64,000 bases of DNA from Paraburkholderia fungorum (GCF_902833645.1 NZ_CADFGE010000002.1:561158-625157); one strand, 5' to 3'. Positions 18,324 through 27,870 are shown, numbered from the stretch's first letter. A program made the numbers and translations. The notes: generated by a model from the sequence alone, not told the origin.

Positions 18324-20282
18324 CTAGCCGCGTGCGCGCTTCAATTGTTCGAAGGTGGTGATTTTTCCAGCCAGCGCGCTCGCTGCAACGGTGTAGGGGC
18401 TCGCGAGCCACACGTTGCCCGGACCGGAGCGGCCAGGGAAATTGCGGTTGATCGCGCTGATCGTTACCTCGTTCGCGTTGGCCGACTGCCCCGGTCCGCA
18501 GTTCGCGCACGAGCCGCAGCCCGGCATCACGAGCGTCACCCCCGCGCGCTCGAAAACCGGTAAATAGCCTTGTTCCTCACAATAGGCGCGCACTGCCATC
18601 GTGCCGAATTGCAGAAACAGGCGCGTCTTGTCAGGCACATGCATGCCGTGCTCCACACCCCAACGCAATACCTCGTGATAGAAGTCGAAGTCTTCGCGCT
18701 TGCCTGCCGTGCACGAGCCGCCATACGCGATATCGATCGCGACATCGCTCTCAAGTTGCGGCGCCGGCACGCCATTGCCCGGATCGCCCGGACGCGCGAG
18801 CATCGGTTCGATGGCGGTAGCGTCGATGCGAATCGTGTCGCGATACGTGGCGCCGGCATCGCTTTTCATCCAGCTTTCAAGGCTGAAGTCGACCCCGCGA
18901 CGCTCCTTCAGAAACGCCACCGTGCGTTGGTCCGGTTCCACGATGCCCGTGAAGCCGCCCAGTTCCGCAACCATATTGGTCAGCGTGGCGCGTTCGTCGA
19001 TCGACATTGCGCGCACCGCCGCGCCGCCGTATTCGAACACCAGACCGATCGCCCCGCCCGAGCGGATCGCGTCCATCTGCAACAGATGCAGCACGACGTC
19101 TTTCGCGGTCACGCCGTCGCGCAATACGCCGTCGATCTCGATGCGCAAGGTTTCCGGCACTTTGCAGCGCACATAGCCGGTCACCCAGCTATTGGCGATT
19201 TCTGTCGCGCCCGCACCGAATGCGAGGCAGCCGAGCGCGCCCGAATGCGGCGTGTGCGAATCGGTGCCGCACGCCACCTGCCCCGGCAACGCGTACTGCT
19301 CGGCCATCACCGCGTGACAGATACCCTCGGAACCCGGCGAGTTATCGAGCGCGCCGTGCGAGCGCACTGGATAGTCGCGCGAGAACGACGTGTGCCCTTC
19401 CATCAGATTGGCGACACCCGGCAGCAATCCGTCGCGGACGTGCGGAATGCTTTGTGAAGCGAGCACCAGATGATCCTGAAACGCGATGATGTGGTCCGGC
19501 TCATGCAGCGGCGCCGGCTTGCCGAACGCGCGATGCATCAGATGCGCGCACATGCCGGTGAAGTAGTCGTGGCTGAAGCGCCAGTCGGCGGCGATGAACA
19601 CACCGTCGCCGCGCTGCGCGTGTTCAATGCCAGGATGAAGATGACGCTCGATGATCTTCTCGACCAGCGTCTTCGGCTCGGCCACGCCCGCTGCGGACTC
19701 GGCATTCTCCCCGCTCCGCACACGCGGCGCGGGCCAGTCGGCGAACTTGCTGTACGCGAGCAATCCGCCGCTGCGAATGATCTGCTGCGTGAGCGCGTCG
19801 CGGCCCTTGAGAAACTCGTCGATCGGCACCGCCTCTCCTGCGATCAGGCGATCGAGCACGGAGAAATCGGTGGTAGTGAGGATACCGATGTTGTCGCAAT
19901 TCTGCTGATAGATGCGCTCGAAACTCTCGGCAACGATCAGGCGGATGCCCGCCGACAACTCCGCCAATGGACTCGATTCACGCGAAGAGCCCTTGCCGTA
20001 GCGCTTGCCCGCAACCGTTACCTGAAAGCCGCCGTCCTTGACCGCATTGCGGCCAACCGGCAGGCGCTCGCCTGCCTTGAAGCCCACGTACGGATACTGG
20101 CCGAGGCGTTCGTCATAGGTGAGCATGACGGTGACCGGTGTGATTTCGTCGGTCGAGACGTTGTCGCGCAGCGGACCGGCGCTGGCACGCGTGAAGTTTT
20201 CACCCGCCAGTTGTGCCTCGATCACAGCGGGGTCCTGGGACAGGTACAGCACGCGGCCGTCCAGACGAATCGTGTCGCTCAT
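18324..20282 (-). CDS. Aconitase/isopropylmalate-dehydratase family hydro-lyase with fused subunits
   Basis: 652 residues. Residues 1-200 form the swivel (small-subunit) domain with YGKGSSRESSPLAEL; the rest is the iron-sulfur catalytic domain with ACGTDSHTPHSGALG. Cysteines expected to hold the [4Fe-4S] cluster occur in YGGSCTAGKRED and MPGCGSCANCGPG. Swivel before catalytic domain is the reverse of ordinary aconitase A. The longer frame starts at 20345, but AAGGAG at 20290-20295 is correctly spaced only for the ATG at 20282. It probably dehydrates/hydrates a hydroxy acid; which one is unknown. LysR gene upstream, MFS downstream. Confidence 0.82.
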   Translation of the reverse strand: MSDTIRLDGRVLYLSQDPAVIEAQLAGENFTRASAGPLRDNVSTDEITPVTVMLTYDERLGQYPYVGFKAGERLPVGRNAVKDGGFQVTVAGKRYGKGSSRESSPLAELSAGIRLIVAESFERIYQQNCDNIGILTTTDFSVLDRLIAGEAVPIDEFLKGRDALTQQIIRSGGLLAYSKFADWPAPRVRSGENAESAAGVAEPKTLVEKIIERHLHPGIEHAQRGDGVFIAADWRFSHDYFTGMCAHLMHRAFGKPAPLHEPDHIIAFQDHLVLASQSIPHVRDGLLPGVANLMEGHTSFSRDYPVRSHGALDNSPGSEGICHAVMAEQYALPGQVACGTDSHTPHSGALGCLAFGAGATEIANSWVTGYVRCKVPETLRIEIDGVLRDGVTAKDVVLHLLQMDAIRSGGAIGLVFEYGGAAVRAMSIDERATLTNMVAELGGFTGIVEPDQRTVAFLKERRGVDFSLESWMKSDAGATYRDTIRIDATAIEPMLARPGDPGNGVPAPQLESDVAIDIAYGGSCTAGKREDFDFYHEVLRWGVEHGMHVPDKTRLFLQFGTMAVRAYCEEQGYLPVFERAGVTLVMPGCGSCANCGPGQSANANEVTISAINRNFPGRSGPGNVWLASPYTVAASALAGKITTFEQLKRARG

Positions 20283-20447
20283 CAGCATTCTCCTTGCACG
20301 CACTATACGGCGCGCAACGGCGATGCCGAAGTGCTGGTCGAGCAACGCAGACGTCTCGTTTGGCGATGATCGGCGCGCCGTTCTTCCTCGCGTTGTCGTG
20401 ACGCATCGTGACGCAGCCGCGGTCGCGGTGCCGGCCCGATCGCCCCG

Positions 20448-21353
20448 CTAAGCCCCGCCGCCGAGGAAGCCGACAAGCGCCGCCGCGCTCGCGCTTAACT
20501 GATCGCGCGACTTGAAGATCATGACGAGACGCCGTAACGCCCAGGCATCGCTCAGGGACAGCAGACGCACGTCGAGCGCATTCACATAGAGCAGCCCCAC
20601 CTGCTCGGGCACGATCGCGATGCCGAGGCCGGCATGGACCATCCGGCACAGCGCGTCGAGGCTGCTGACGCGGATCTTCACGTCGAGTTGCCGCCCCGCG
20701 CCGGCCGCCGCCTGCTGGGCAAGCAGTTGCGTCAGCGCACTCTCGCTGCGCAGGCCGACAAAGCTGTCGTCGAGCAAGGCCTCGAACGCCACGTGCGACG
20801 CGTCGGCGAGACGATGACCGAACGGCACCAGCACCGCGAGGCGATCTTCCCGATACAGCACCTGCTCGAAGGCTTCGCTGCCCGCCACCGGGTTGCAGAT
20901 GCCAAAGTCCGCGCCATGTTCGCCGACTATCCGCAGCACGTCCGCGCTGTTCTCCTCCTCCAGTTCGATCGACACCTCCGGGAACACCCGCCCGAATGCC
21001 GCTACGTCTTCGGGCAAGAACTGCACGATCGACGAAAGATTCGCCACCACCCGCACCCGCCCCTTCGCTCCCGACGAAAACCGTGACAACTCCGCGCTCA
21101 TCTGTTCGATGCTGCCGATGATCGCCAGCGCATAGCGCAGCACGGTTTCGCCGACCGGCGTCACCGTAATGCCACGCGACTGCCGCTGGATCACCGGTAA
21201 GCCGATCAGCGCCTCGATCTCGGCAATGCGCCGGCTCACGGCGGACGACGCAATGAACTCGCGCTCGGCCGCGCGCGCGATGTTCTGCTCCTGGCAGACG
21301 GCGACGAACAGGCGCAGCGAGGTGAGATCGAGTTTCTTCAGAAGGTTTTCCAT
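20448..21353 (-). CDS. LysR family transcriptional regulator
   Basis: 301 residues starting at the ATG at 21353 (MENLLKKLDLTSLRLFVAV). The frame is open further upstream, but only from this point does LysR homology begin. Helix-turn-helix around residues 15-65 (SAVSRRIAEIEALIGLPVIQR) and an effector domain follow. It is upstream of the aconitase-like gene on the same strand (165-base gap) and divergent from the gluconate dehydrogenase operon, so it could control either. Confidence 0.88.
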   Translation of the reverse strand: MENLLKKLDLTSLRLFVAVCQEQNIARAAEREFIASSAVSRRIAEIEALIGLPVIQRQSRGITVTPVGETVLRYALAIIGSIEQMSAELSRFSSGAKGRVRVVANLSSIVQFLPEDVAAFGRVFPEVSIELEEENSADVLRIVGEHGADFGICNPVAGSEAFEQVLYREDRLAVLVPFGHRLADASHVAFEALLDDSFVGLRSESALTQLLAQQAAAGAGRQLDVKIRVSSLDALCRMVHAGLGIAIVPEQVGLLYVNALDVRLLSLSDAWALRRLVMIFKSRDQLSASAAALVGFLGGGA

Positions 21354-21646
21354 GGGCTCGCCTGGCGGGAATGCCTCGATTGTGACGTGCGTTGCCTGAT
21401 TCGCCAAAGCACTTCCCGGGAGGGCCGCACACGCCGGCGGGCGGCGCCGGCATGCCACCAGGAAGGCTTGCTTTGCCGCGTGCATCCCGAAGCGTCGCTT
21501 TTTCGCGTCAGTTTCAACTCCTGCCCGCCGCTGCACCCGCAAGCCACACTGACTAAAAAACACCTATGATTTAAAAGCGCTTTTTGTCAAAAAGCAGCAT
21601 TTAATCACTTCAGGAAACAGCTTATTGTAAAAAAGTAGAAACACTT

Positions 21647-21660
21647 TGGAACCGGTTCCA
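21647..21660. promoter_or_regulatory. Perfect palindrome, LacI/GalR-type operator, upstream of gluconate dehydrogenase
   Basis: TGGAACCGGTTCCA is a perfect 14-bp palindrome with central CG, the form of LacI/GalR-family operators. It lies 42 bases before the operon start, inside the AT-rich 348-base divergent region (21354-21701). No LacI-type regulator is encoded in this window, so the binding protein would be elsewhere. No gene is supported in the rest of the gap. Confidence 0.6.
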
Positions 21661-21701
21661 TTTACCATGACGCCGCAATCCGATGACTGCCTCGGAGCGT
21701 C

Positions 21702-22466
21702 ATGGCGCGCTCCCTTCTCGTGACAAAGAACAATATGGCTCAATCTCCTCTTACCTCCCGCCGCGGCTTCTTACGCACGGCCATCGCGCTGGTTCCCGCC
21801 GGAACGCTCGCCGGCTGCGAAGTCAAGCAGGCGGGCACGGGCGCCCAGGGCGCGAGCGGCGCCGCCGCCGCAGGCCAGGCTTCCGGTGCCGACTACAAGC
21901 CGCATTTCTTCGACGCGAAGGAATGGGCCTTCGTCCACGCGGCGGTCGACCGTCTGATTCCCGCCGACGGCGAAGGCCCCGGAGCGGTCGAAGCCGGCGT
22001 GCCCGAATTCATCGACCGGCAGATGGACACGCCGTACGCGCACGGCGCGCTCTGGTATATGCAAGGCCCCTTCCAGCAAGGCGCACCGGAGCTCGGCTAC
22101 CAGTTGAAGCTCGTGCCGCGCGATCTGTACCGGCTGGGCATCGCCGCGGTGAACGCCTATTGCAGCAAAACCTATTCGCATCCGTTCGACGCCCTCGACG
22201 CGCCCACGCGTGACACCGTGCTCGCCGCGCTCGAGACCGGAAAGATCGATCTGGCGGACGTCCCGGCTACCGTTTTCTTCGGCCAGTTACTGCAAAACAC
22301 TCGCGAAGGTTACTTCTGCGACCCGGTCCACGGCGGCAATCGCGACATGGGCGGCTGGAAGATGATCGGTTTCCCCGGCGCGCGCGCCGATTTCATGGAC
22401 TTCGTCAACCAGGACGGCCAGGCCTATCCGTATGGCCCCGTATCGATCGAAGGAAAGCGCACCTGA
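21702..22466 (+). CDS. Gluconate 2-dehydrogenase subunit 3 (small subunit), Tat-exported
   Basis: 254 residues; small subunit of the three-part membrane dehydrogenase that oxidises gluconate (or a related sugar acid) in the periplasm. The twin-arginine motif is SRRGFLRTA, followed by a hydrophobic stretch and AGC. The mature part (FFDAKEWAFVHAAVDRLIPAD and GHGALWYMQGPF-like HGALWYMQGPF) is typical of the family. GGAG at 21694 favours the ATG at 21702; an in-frame ATG at 21735 would leave a shorter leader and is also possible. Its stop overlaps the next start. Confidence 0.87.
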   Translation: MARSLLVTKNNMAQSPLTSRRGFLRTAIALVPAGTLAGCEVKQAGTGAQGASGAAAAGQASGADYKPHFFDAKEWAFVHAAVDRLIPADGEGPGAVEAGVPEFIDRQMDTPYAHGALWYMQGPFQQGAPELGYQLKLVPRDLYRLGIAAVNAYCSKTYSHPFDALDAPTRDTVLAALETGKIDLADVPATVFFGQLLQNTREGYFCDPVHGGNRDMGGWKMIGFPGARADFMDFVNQDGQAYPYGPVSIEGKRT

Positions 22467-24244
22467 TGACCACGCAAACCAAACCCCACGCCGACGCGGT
22501 AATCATCGGCTTCGGCTGGACCGGTGCGATCCTCGCGAAGGAACTCACCGAGGCCGGCCTCAACGTGGTCGCGCTCGAACGCGGCGAGTATCGCGACACC
22601 TATCCGGACGGCGCGTACCCGAACACGATCGACGAGCTGACCTACAACGTTCGCAAGAAGCTGTTCCTCGATCTTTCGAAGACCACCGTCTCGATCCGTC
22701 ATAACGTCGGCGAAACGGCGCTGCCGTATCGTCAGCTTGCCGCATTCCTGCCGGGCGAAGGTGTCGGCGGCGCCGGCCTGCATTGGTCGGGTGTGCATTT
22801 CCGCATCACGCCGGAAGAGCTGCGTCTGAAGAGCCACTACGAAGAACGCTACGGCAAGCGCTTCATTCCGGAAGGCATGACGATCCAGGATTACGGCGTC
22901 AGCTACGAAGAACTCGAACCGCATTTCGACTTCGCCGAGAAGGTGTTCGGCACCTCCGGCCAGGCTTATAAGGTCAACGGCAAGATAGTCGGCGACGGCA
23001 ATGTGTTCGACGCGCCGCGCAGCGACAACTTCCCGCTTCCCGCGCAGTTGAACACTTACTCGGCCGAGCGCTTCGGCAAGGCCGCGCGCGAACTCGGGCT
23101 GCACCCTTACCGCCTGCCTTCGGCGAATACGTCGGGTCCGTACACGAACCCGTATGGTGTGCAGATGGGGCCGTGCAACTTCTGCGGATTCTGCAGCGGC
23201 TACGCGTGCTACATGTATTCGAAGGCCTCGCCGAATCTGAACATTCTGCCCGCGCTGAAGCCGTTGCCGAACTTCGAACTGCGTTCGCGCTGCCACGTGC
23301 TGCGCGTCGAACTCGACGATACGAAAAAGCGCGCCAAGGGCGTGACGTACGTCGATCCGGCGGGCAACGAAGTCTTTCAACCCGCCGATCTCGTGATCGT
23401 CGCGGCGTTCCAGTATCACAACGTCCACCTGCTTCTGCTGTCGGGCATCGGCAAGCCGTACGACCCGATTTCGGGCGAAGGCGTGGTCGGCCGCAATTTC
23501 GCGTACCAGAACCTCTCGACGATCACGGCGTTCTTCGACAAGGACACCTTCACCAATCCGTTCATCGGCGCGGGTGGCAATGGCGTCGCGGTGGACGACT
23601 TCAACGCCGACAACTTCGATCACGGCCCGCTCGGTTTCGTCGGCGGCTCGCCGTTGTGGGTGAACCAGGCGGGCACCAAACCGATCAGCGGCATCGCGAC
23701 ACCGGCGGGCACGCCGAACTGGGGCGTGGACTGGAAGAAATCGGTGAAGGACCACTACGCGCACACCATTTCGATGGATGCGCACGGCTCCAACATGTCG
23801 TACCGCGACGTGTTCCTCGATCTCGATCCGACCTATCGCGATTCGTACGGCCAGCCGCTGCTGCGCATGACCTTCGACTGGAAGGACAACGACATCAGGA
23901 TGGCGCGATACGTGACCGGGCAGATGCACAAGATCGCGCAACAGATGGGGCCGAAGTCCATCGGCGTCTATACGCGCGAATTCGGCGCGCACTTCGATTC
24001 GCGCCGCTACCAGACGACTCACCTGGTCGGTGGCGCGATTATGGGCACCGATCCGAAGACCAGCGTGCTGAACCGTTATCTGCAGAGCTGGGACGTGCAC
24101 AACGTGTTCGTGATGGGCGCGTCGGCATTCCCGCAAGGCATCGGCTACAACCCGACCGGCCTCGTCGCCGCGCTTGCCTACTGGTCGGCGCGCGCGATCC
24201 GCGAGCAGTATCTGAAGAACCCCGGGCCGCTGGTGAGCGTATGA
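22466..24244 (+). CDS. Gluconate 2-dehydrogenase flavoprotein subunit (GMC oxidoreductase)
   Basis: 592-residue GMC-family flavoprotein, the catalytic subunit that takes electrons from gluconate or a similar sugar acid. The FAD motif AVIIGFGWTGAILAKELTEAG is at residue 10, GEGVGGAGLHWSGVHFR near 95, and the C-terminal GMC signature FVMGASAFPQGIGYNPTG near 550. It has no own signal and is presumably carried out of the cell with the Tat-signalled small subunit. A cysteine-rich stretch CNFCGFCSGYACYM near residue 237 is typical of this enzyme group. It overlaps both neighbours by four bases. Confidence 0.9.
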   Translation: MTTQTKPHADAVIIGFGWTGAILAKELTEAGLNVVALERGEYRDTYPDGAYPNTIDELTYNVRKKLFLDLSKTTVSIRHNVGETALPYRQLAAFLPGEGVGGAGLHWSGVHFRITPEELRLKSHYEERYGKRFIPEGMTIQDYGVSYEELEPHFDFAEKVFGTSGQAYKVNGKIVGDGNVFDAPRSDNFPLPAQLNTYSAERFGKAARELGLHPYRLPSANTSGPYTNPYGVQMGPCNFCGFCSGYACYMYSKASPNLNILPALKPLPNFELRSRCHVLRVELDDTKKRAKGVTYVDPAGNEVFQPADLVIVAAFQYHNVHLLLLSGIGKPYDPISGEGVVGRNFAYQNLSTITAFFDKDTFTNPFIGAGGNGVAVDDFNADNFDHGPLGFVGGSPLWVNQAGTKPISGIATPAGTPNWGVDWKKSVKDHYAHTISMDAHGSNMSYRDVFLDLDPTYRDSYGQPLLRMTFDWKDNDIRMARYVTGQMHKIAQQMGPKSIGVYTREFGAHFDSRRYQTTHLVGGAIMGTDPKTSVLNRYLQSWDVHNVFVMGASAFPQGIGYNPTGLVAALAYWSARAIREQYLKNPGPLVSV

Positions 24245-25617
24245 AGAAAATCGACATCCAACGCCTGGGACAGGCATTCAAGCGCGTGAGCGCGGCGTCT
24301 GTTTGCGCCGTTGCGGCGCTGTGCGCACCGCTTGCCGTGCAAGCGGCAACTCCGGCACCCACTCCGCCGCAATCCGCCGACGCCGCGTTGATCGCGCACG
24401 GCGAATACCTCGCGCGTGCCGGCGATTGTATTGCGTGTCACACGGCGCAATCGGGCAAGCCATTCGCGGGCGGCCTGAAGTTCGACACGCCGATCGGCGC
24501 GATCTACTCGACCAACATCACGCCCGATCGCGATACCGGTATCGGCTCGTGGACCTTCGCGCAGTTCGATCGCGCGGTGCGCGCGGGCGTGCGGCCCAAC
24601 GGCGACACGCTATATCCGGCGATGCCGTACCCGTCGTATGCGCGCCTGAGCGACGACGACATGCACGCGTTGTACGCGTACTTCACCCAGGGTGTCGCGC
24701 CGGTGAACCAGGCGAACCGTGCGGTCGATATCGTCTGGCCGCTGTCGATGCGCTGGCCGCTCGGCATCTGGCGTCATCTGTTCGCGCCGCAGCCCATGAC
24801 GTTCGACGCGCAGCACTATGCCGATCCGGTGATAGCGCGCGGTGCGTACCTCGTGCAGGGTCTCGGCCACTGCGGCGCCTGCCACACGCCGCGCGCGGTG
24901 ACGATGCAGGAGCGCGCATTGAGCGATCTGGACGGAAGCGAATTTCTTGCCGGCGGCGCGGCAATCGACGGCTGGGTTCCGTCGAGCCTGCGGGGCAACC
25001 CGCGTACCGGTATCGGCGGCTGGAGCGAGGCCGATCTCGTGCAGTTCCTGAAGACCGGACGTACCCAGCACAGCGCGGCATTCGGCGGTATGACCGACGT
25101 CGTTCAGCACAGCATGCAGCACATGAGCGACGCCGACCTGAGCGCGATCGCGCGCTACCTGAAGACGCTGCCGTCGACCGATCCGCAGGAAACGCCATAC
25201 GTGTACAACGATACGGCCGCTCACGCGCTGCGTACCGGCGACGCCACGGCTCCCGGCGCCGCCGTCTACCGCGACAACTGCACCGCCTGCCACCGCAGCG
25301 ACGGCCGGGGTTACACGCGCGTTTTCCCGGCACTGGGCGGCAATCCGGTCGTGCAGGGCAAGGACGCGACCTCGCTGATTCACGTGCTGCTGACCGGCAA
25401 CACGCTCGAAGGCACGAAGAGCGCGCCGTCCTCGTTCACGATGCCGCCTTTCGGCTGGCGTCTGAACGATCAGGAAGTCGCCGACGTCACGAACTTCGTG
25501 CGCAATAGCTGGGGCAACACCGGTTCGACGGTCAGTGCCGCGGATGTCGCCAAGGTCCGCAAGACCGTCAAGGTGACGGCGCCGGAGATGCCTCCCGGCG
25601 CTTCACTAAGCCGATAA
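24241..25617 (+). CDS. Gluconate 2-dehydrogenase cytochrome c subunit
   Basis: 458 residues. A signal peptide (residues 1-35, ending AVQAA) is followed by three haem c sites: CIACH at 63, CGACH at 211 and CTACH at 347. It passes electrons from the flavoprotein to ubiquinone or the respiratory chain at the periplasmic face. The ATG at 24241 overlaps the flavoprotein stop; the open frame extends further upstream but this start gives the signal peptide and the family's normal length. Confidence 0.92.
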   Translation: MKKIDIQRLGQAFKRVSAASVCAVAALCAPLAVQAATPAPTPPQSADAALIAHGEYLARAGDCIACHTAQSGKPFAGGLKFDTPIGAIYSTNITPDRDTGIGSWTFAQFDRAVRAGVRPNGDTLYPAMPYPSYARLSDDDMHALYAYFTQGVAPVNQANRAVDIVWPLSMRWPLGIWRHLFAPQPMTFDAQHYADPVIARGAYLVQGLGHCGACHTPRAVTMQERALSDLDGSEFLAGGAAIDGWVPSSLRGNPRTGIGGWSEADLVQFLKTGRTQHSAAFGGMTDVVQHSMQHMSDADLSAIARYLKTLPSTDPQETPYVYNDTAAHALRTGDATAPGAAVYRDNCTACHRSDGRGYTRVFPALGGNPVVQGKDATSLIHVLLTGNTLEGTKSAPSSFTMPPFGWRLNDQEVADVTNFVRNSWGNTGSTVSAADVAKVRKTVKVTAPEMPPGASLSR

Positions 25618-25656
25618 GCTCGCGCCGCCAGAAATCGCAAGCCGCTTCCCCCGCTT

Positions 25657-25694
25657 CCCGCAGTCTGCTCCGTTGTTCAGGAGCGGACTGCGGG
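25657..25694 (+). terminator. Hairpin after the gluconate dehydrogenase operon
   Basis: CCCGCAGTCTGCTCC (25657-25671) pairs with GGAGCGGACTGCGGG (25680-25694), a 15-bp stem with one G-T pair and an 8-base loop. It lies 40 bases after the cytochrome stop. No T-run follows on this strand, but the very stable stem fits an end-of-operon structure before the porin gene. Confidence 0.6.
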
Positions 25695-25764
25695 TGCGCG
25701 GAAAAAAAGAGAGATCGCCATGCAGGCGACCTGAGATCGACGATCCAACCAAGTTACCACTACG

Positions 25765-26958
25765 ATGAAAAAGCACTTGCTTGCTGCACCCCTGTTGTTG
25801 TCTTTCGCGGGTATTGCGTCCGCGCAGAGTTCCGTCATGCTGTACGGCATCGTCGATGCGGGTATCACGTATCGCAGCAACGAACGCACCGGCACCACCG
25901 GCGCTTACTCGGGACACTCGAACGTCGCGGTAACGAGTGGCAATCTCTCCGGCAGCCGCTTCGGCATCAAGGGTCAGGAAGACCTGGGCGGCGGCTGGAA
26001 CGCCCTGTTCCTGCTGGAGGACGGTTTCGACATCACGAACGGCAAGACCGGCCAGAACGGCGGGTTGTTCGGCCGTCAGGCGTTCGTCGGGATTGGCAGC
26101 CAGCAATACGGCACGGTCACGCTCGGCCGCCAGTACACGTCGCTGAACGACTTCGTCGCGCCGGTTGCGCCGGTCGCGATGGTCGGCGGCTTTGGCGCGC
26201 ATCCGGGCGACATCGACGATCTCGATCAGACCGCGCGGGTCAACAACTCGGTCAAGTACACGAGCGCGAACTACTCGGGCTTCACGTTCGGCGCGTTGTA
26301 TGGGTTCGGCGGCCAACCGGGCAGCCTGAAGCAGCAGAACACGTGGAGCGTGGGCGCCGGGTACGGCAATGGCCCGTTGCATGTGGGCGTCGGCTATGAG
26401 CGTTCGGACAACAGCAAGAGCGGAACGAAGGATTCGACATACGGCAAATGGAGCGGCACCGACGACGGCCTGTTCAACTCGTCGATCAATGAAGGTTACG
26501 CGAGCGCGCAATCGCAACAGATCATCGCCGCGGGCGCGACGTACAACTTCGGACCGGCCATTCTCGGCGTGAACTACAGCAATGTGCAATACCGCTCGGG
26601 CGCCGATTCATTGTTCAACGGGCATGCAACATTCAACGTCGCGGGCGTATTCGGACAGTGGACCATCCGCCCGACCGTGCAACTGTTCGCGGGCTATAGC
26701 TACACGCGTGGCGGCGAGGTGCAAGGTGTCGACGAGCGTGCGCAATATCACAACGTCACGCTCGGCGCGCAGTACAACATGTCGAAGCGCTCCACGGTGT
26801 ATCTGATGGGCGGCTATCAGCACGCGTCCGGTGTCACGCTGGATGCGCTCGGCAATCCGGTCGCGGCAACCGCATCGGTCAGCGACAAGGGCAACGGCCA
26901 CTCGTCGGACACGCAGTCGCAGGCGATCGTCAGTATTGGCTTGCGGCACCGGTTCTGA
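25765..26958 (+). CDS. Gram-negative trimeric porin
   Basis: 397-residue outer-membrane porin of the Burkholderia/Neisseria type. Signal peptide MKKHLLAAPLLLSFAGIASAQ, first strand SSVMLYGIVDAGITY, the conserved FGIKGQEDLGGGWNALFLLE, GRQAFVGIG followed by GRQYTSLND, and a terminal phenylalanine (SIGLRHRF) needed for barrel assembly. It lies just after the gluconate dehydrogenase operon and could admit its sugar-acid substrate; that link is positional only. Confidence 0.92.
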   Translation: MKKHLLAAPLLLSFAGIASAQSSVMLYGIVDAGITYRSNERTGTTGAYSGHSNVAVTSGNLSGSRFGIKGQEDLGGGWNALFLLEDGFDITNGKTGQNGGLFGRQAFVGIGSQQYGTVTLGRQYTSLNDFVAPVAPVAMVGGFGAHPGDIDDLDQTARVNNSVKYTSANYSGFTFGALYGFGGQPGSLKQQNTWSVGAGYGNGPLHVGVGYERSDNSKSGTKDSTYGKWSGTDDGLFNSSINEGYASAQSQQIIAAGATYNFGPAILGVNYSNVQYRSGADSLFNGHATFNVAGVFGQWTIRPTVQLFAGYSYTRGGEVQGVDERAQYHNVTLGAQYNMSKRSTVYLMGGYQHASGVTLDALGNPVAATASVSDKGNGHSSDTQSQAIVSIGLRHRF

Positions 26959-26973
26959 CGAGGCTCAGTGCTG

Positions 26974-27870
26974 TTACGGGAGCGCGTCGATCAGTTCAAG
27001 ATGCCGTGCTTCCGTTTCGTCGTCCGCGGGGAACATGCATTCGATACGCAGTTCCTGCGCGGCGACGGCGCGTGGTGTGCCCACCGTGGCGACCATTGAA
27101 AAGTAGTTGAGGACCTTGCCGTCCTTGACGAAGCCGATGGGTATGACCGGCATGCCTGCTGTCGCGGCGCCGGCTCCCAGTGAGTCCTGGGAAGATTTCG
27201 CGTCCGCTTGCACGTCCGGTTTTACGTTCGGCTTCACATCCGGCTTCACATCCGGCTTCACATCCGGATAGGCGCGCAACGCGGCGAGCAACTCGCGTGT
27301 CTGCTCGTCGACCACACGGCCGACCGACTCCCGATAGACGCGCTGAATCAGGCTATCCGCCACTGTTTGCCAATCGGCCACGAACGGCCGCATGCCGTCC
27401 GGATCGAAAATCAGATGCAGCATATTGCGCGGCCCCTTGCGCGCCGCCATGTCGATAAAGCAATTGAAGAAACGCGGCGCCGCATCGTTGGTCATCAGCA
27501 CATTCCAGTAGCGATCCATCACGAGCGCGGGAAACGGCTCATGCTGCCGCAGCATGCGCCCGAGTGCGCTGGTGACACTGCGCATCTCCTGTGCATTCCA
27601 CGCGCTGTCGGCATACATCGGTGCATAGCCTGCGGCCAGCAGCAGCGTGTTGCGTTCGCGCAGAGGGATATCGAGCGCCTGGGCGAGATCCAGCAGCATC
27701 TGACGGCTCGGCACGCTGCGGCCGCTTTCGACAAAGCTGATGTGCCGCTGCGACACGCCCGCGTTGAACGATAAGTCCAACTGGCTGATACCGCGCATGT
27801 CTCTCCAGTGACGCAACAACGCGCCAAGTTCATTCGACGGCGTCTTCCGTTCGGGATTCGCGGGATTCAT
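26974..27870 (-). CDS. XRE-type regulator with MmyB-like ligand domain and internal DVKP repeat
   Basis: 298 residues. N-terminal helix-turn-helix (about residues 12-70, LGALLRHWRDMRGISQLDL and GVSQRHISFVESGRSVPS), then a PAS-like MmyB ligand-binding domain (MDRYWNVLMTNDAAPRFF). Near residues 200-220 the protein contains five copies of a four-residue unit of the DVKP type, not part of either domain. The ATG at 27870 starts at the family N-terminus although the frame is open to 27951. It lies downstream of the carboxymuconolactone-decarboxylase-like gene, which it may regulate. Confidence 0.85.
   Translation of the reverse strand: MNPANPERKTPSNELGALLRHWRDMRGISQLDLSFNAGVSQRHISFVESGRSVPSRQMLLDLAQALDIPLRERNTLLLAAGYAPMYADSAWNAQEMRSVTSALGRMLRQHEPFPALVMDRYWNVLMTNDAAPRFFNCFIDMAARKGPRNMLHLIFDPDGMRPFVADWQTVADSLIQRVYRESVGRVVDEQTRELLAALRAYPDVKPDVKPDVKPNVKPDVQADAKSSQDSLGAGAATAGMPVIPIGFVKDGKVLNYFSMVATVGTPRAVAAQELRIECMFPADDETEARHLELIDALP
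27205..27264. repeat. 12-bp tandem repeat inside the XRE regulator
   Basis: Five consecutive 12-bp units. The last three (27229-27240, 27241-27252, 27253-27264) are identical, CGGCTTCACATC; the first two (27205-27216, 27217-27228) are diverged. On the coding strand each unit encodes DVKP or a variant, so change in copy number keeps the reading frame. Confidence 0.95.

Noticed and set aside
22424..24277. 617-codon minus-strand frame opposite the gluconate dehydrogenase flavoprotein
   Set aside because: Shadow of a clearly real GMC gene, biased composition, no homology recognised.
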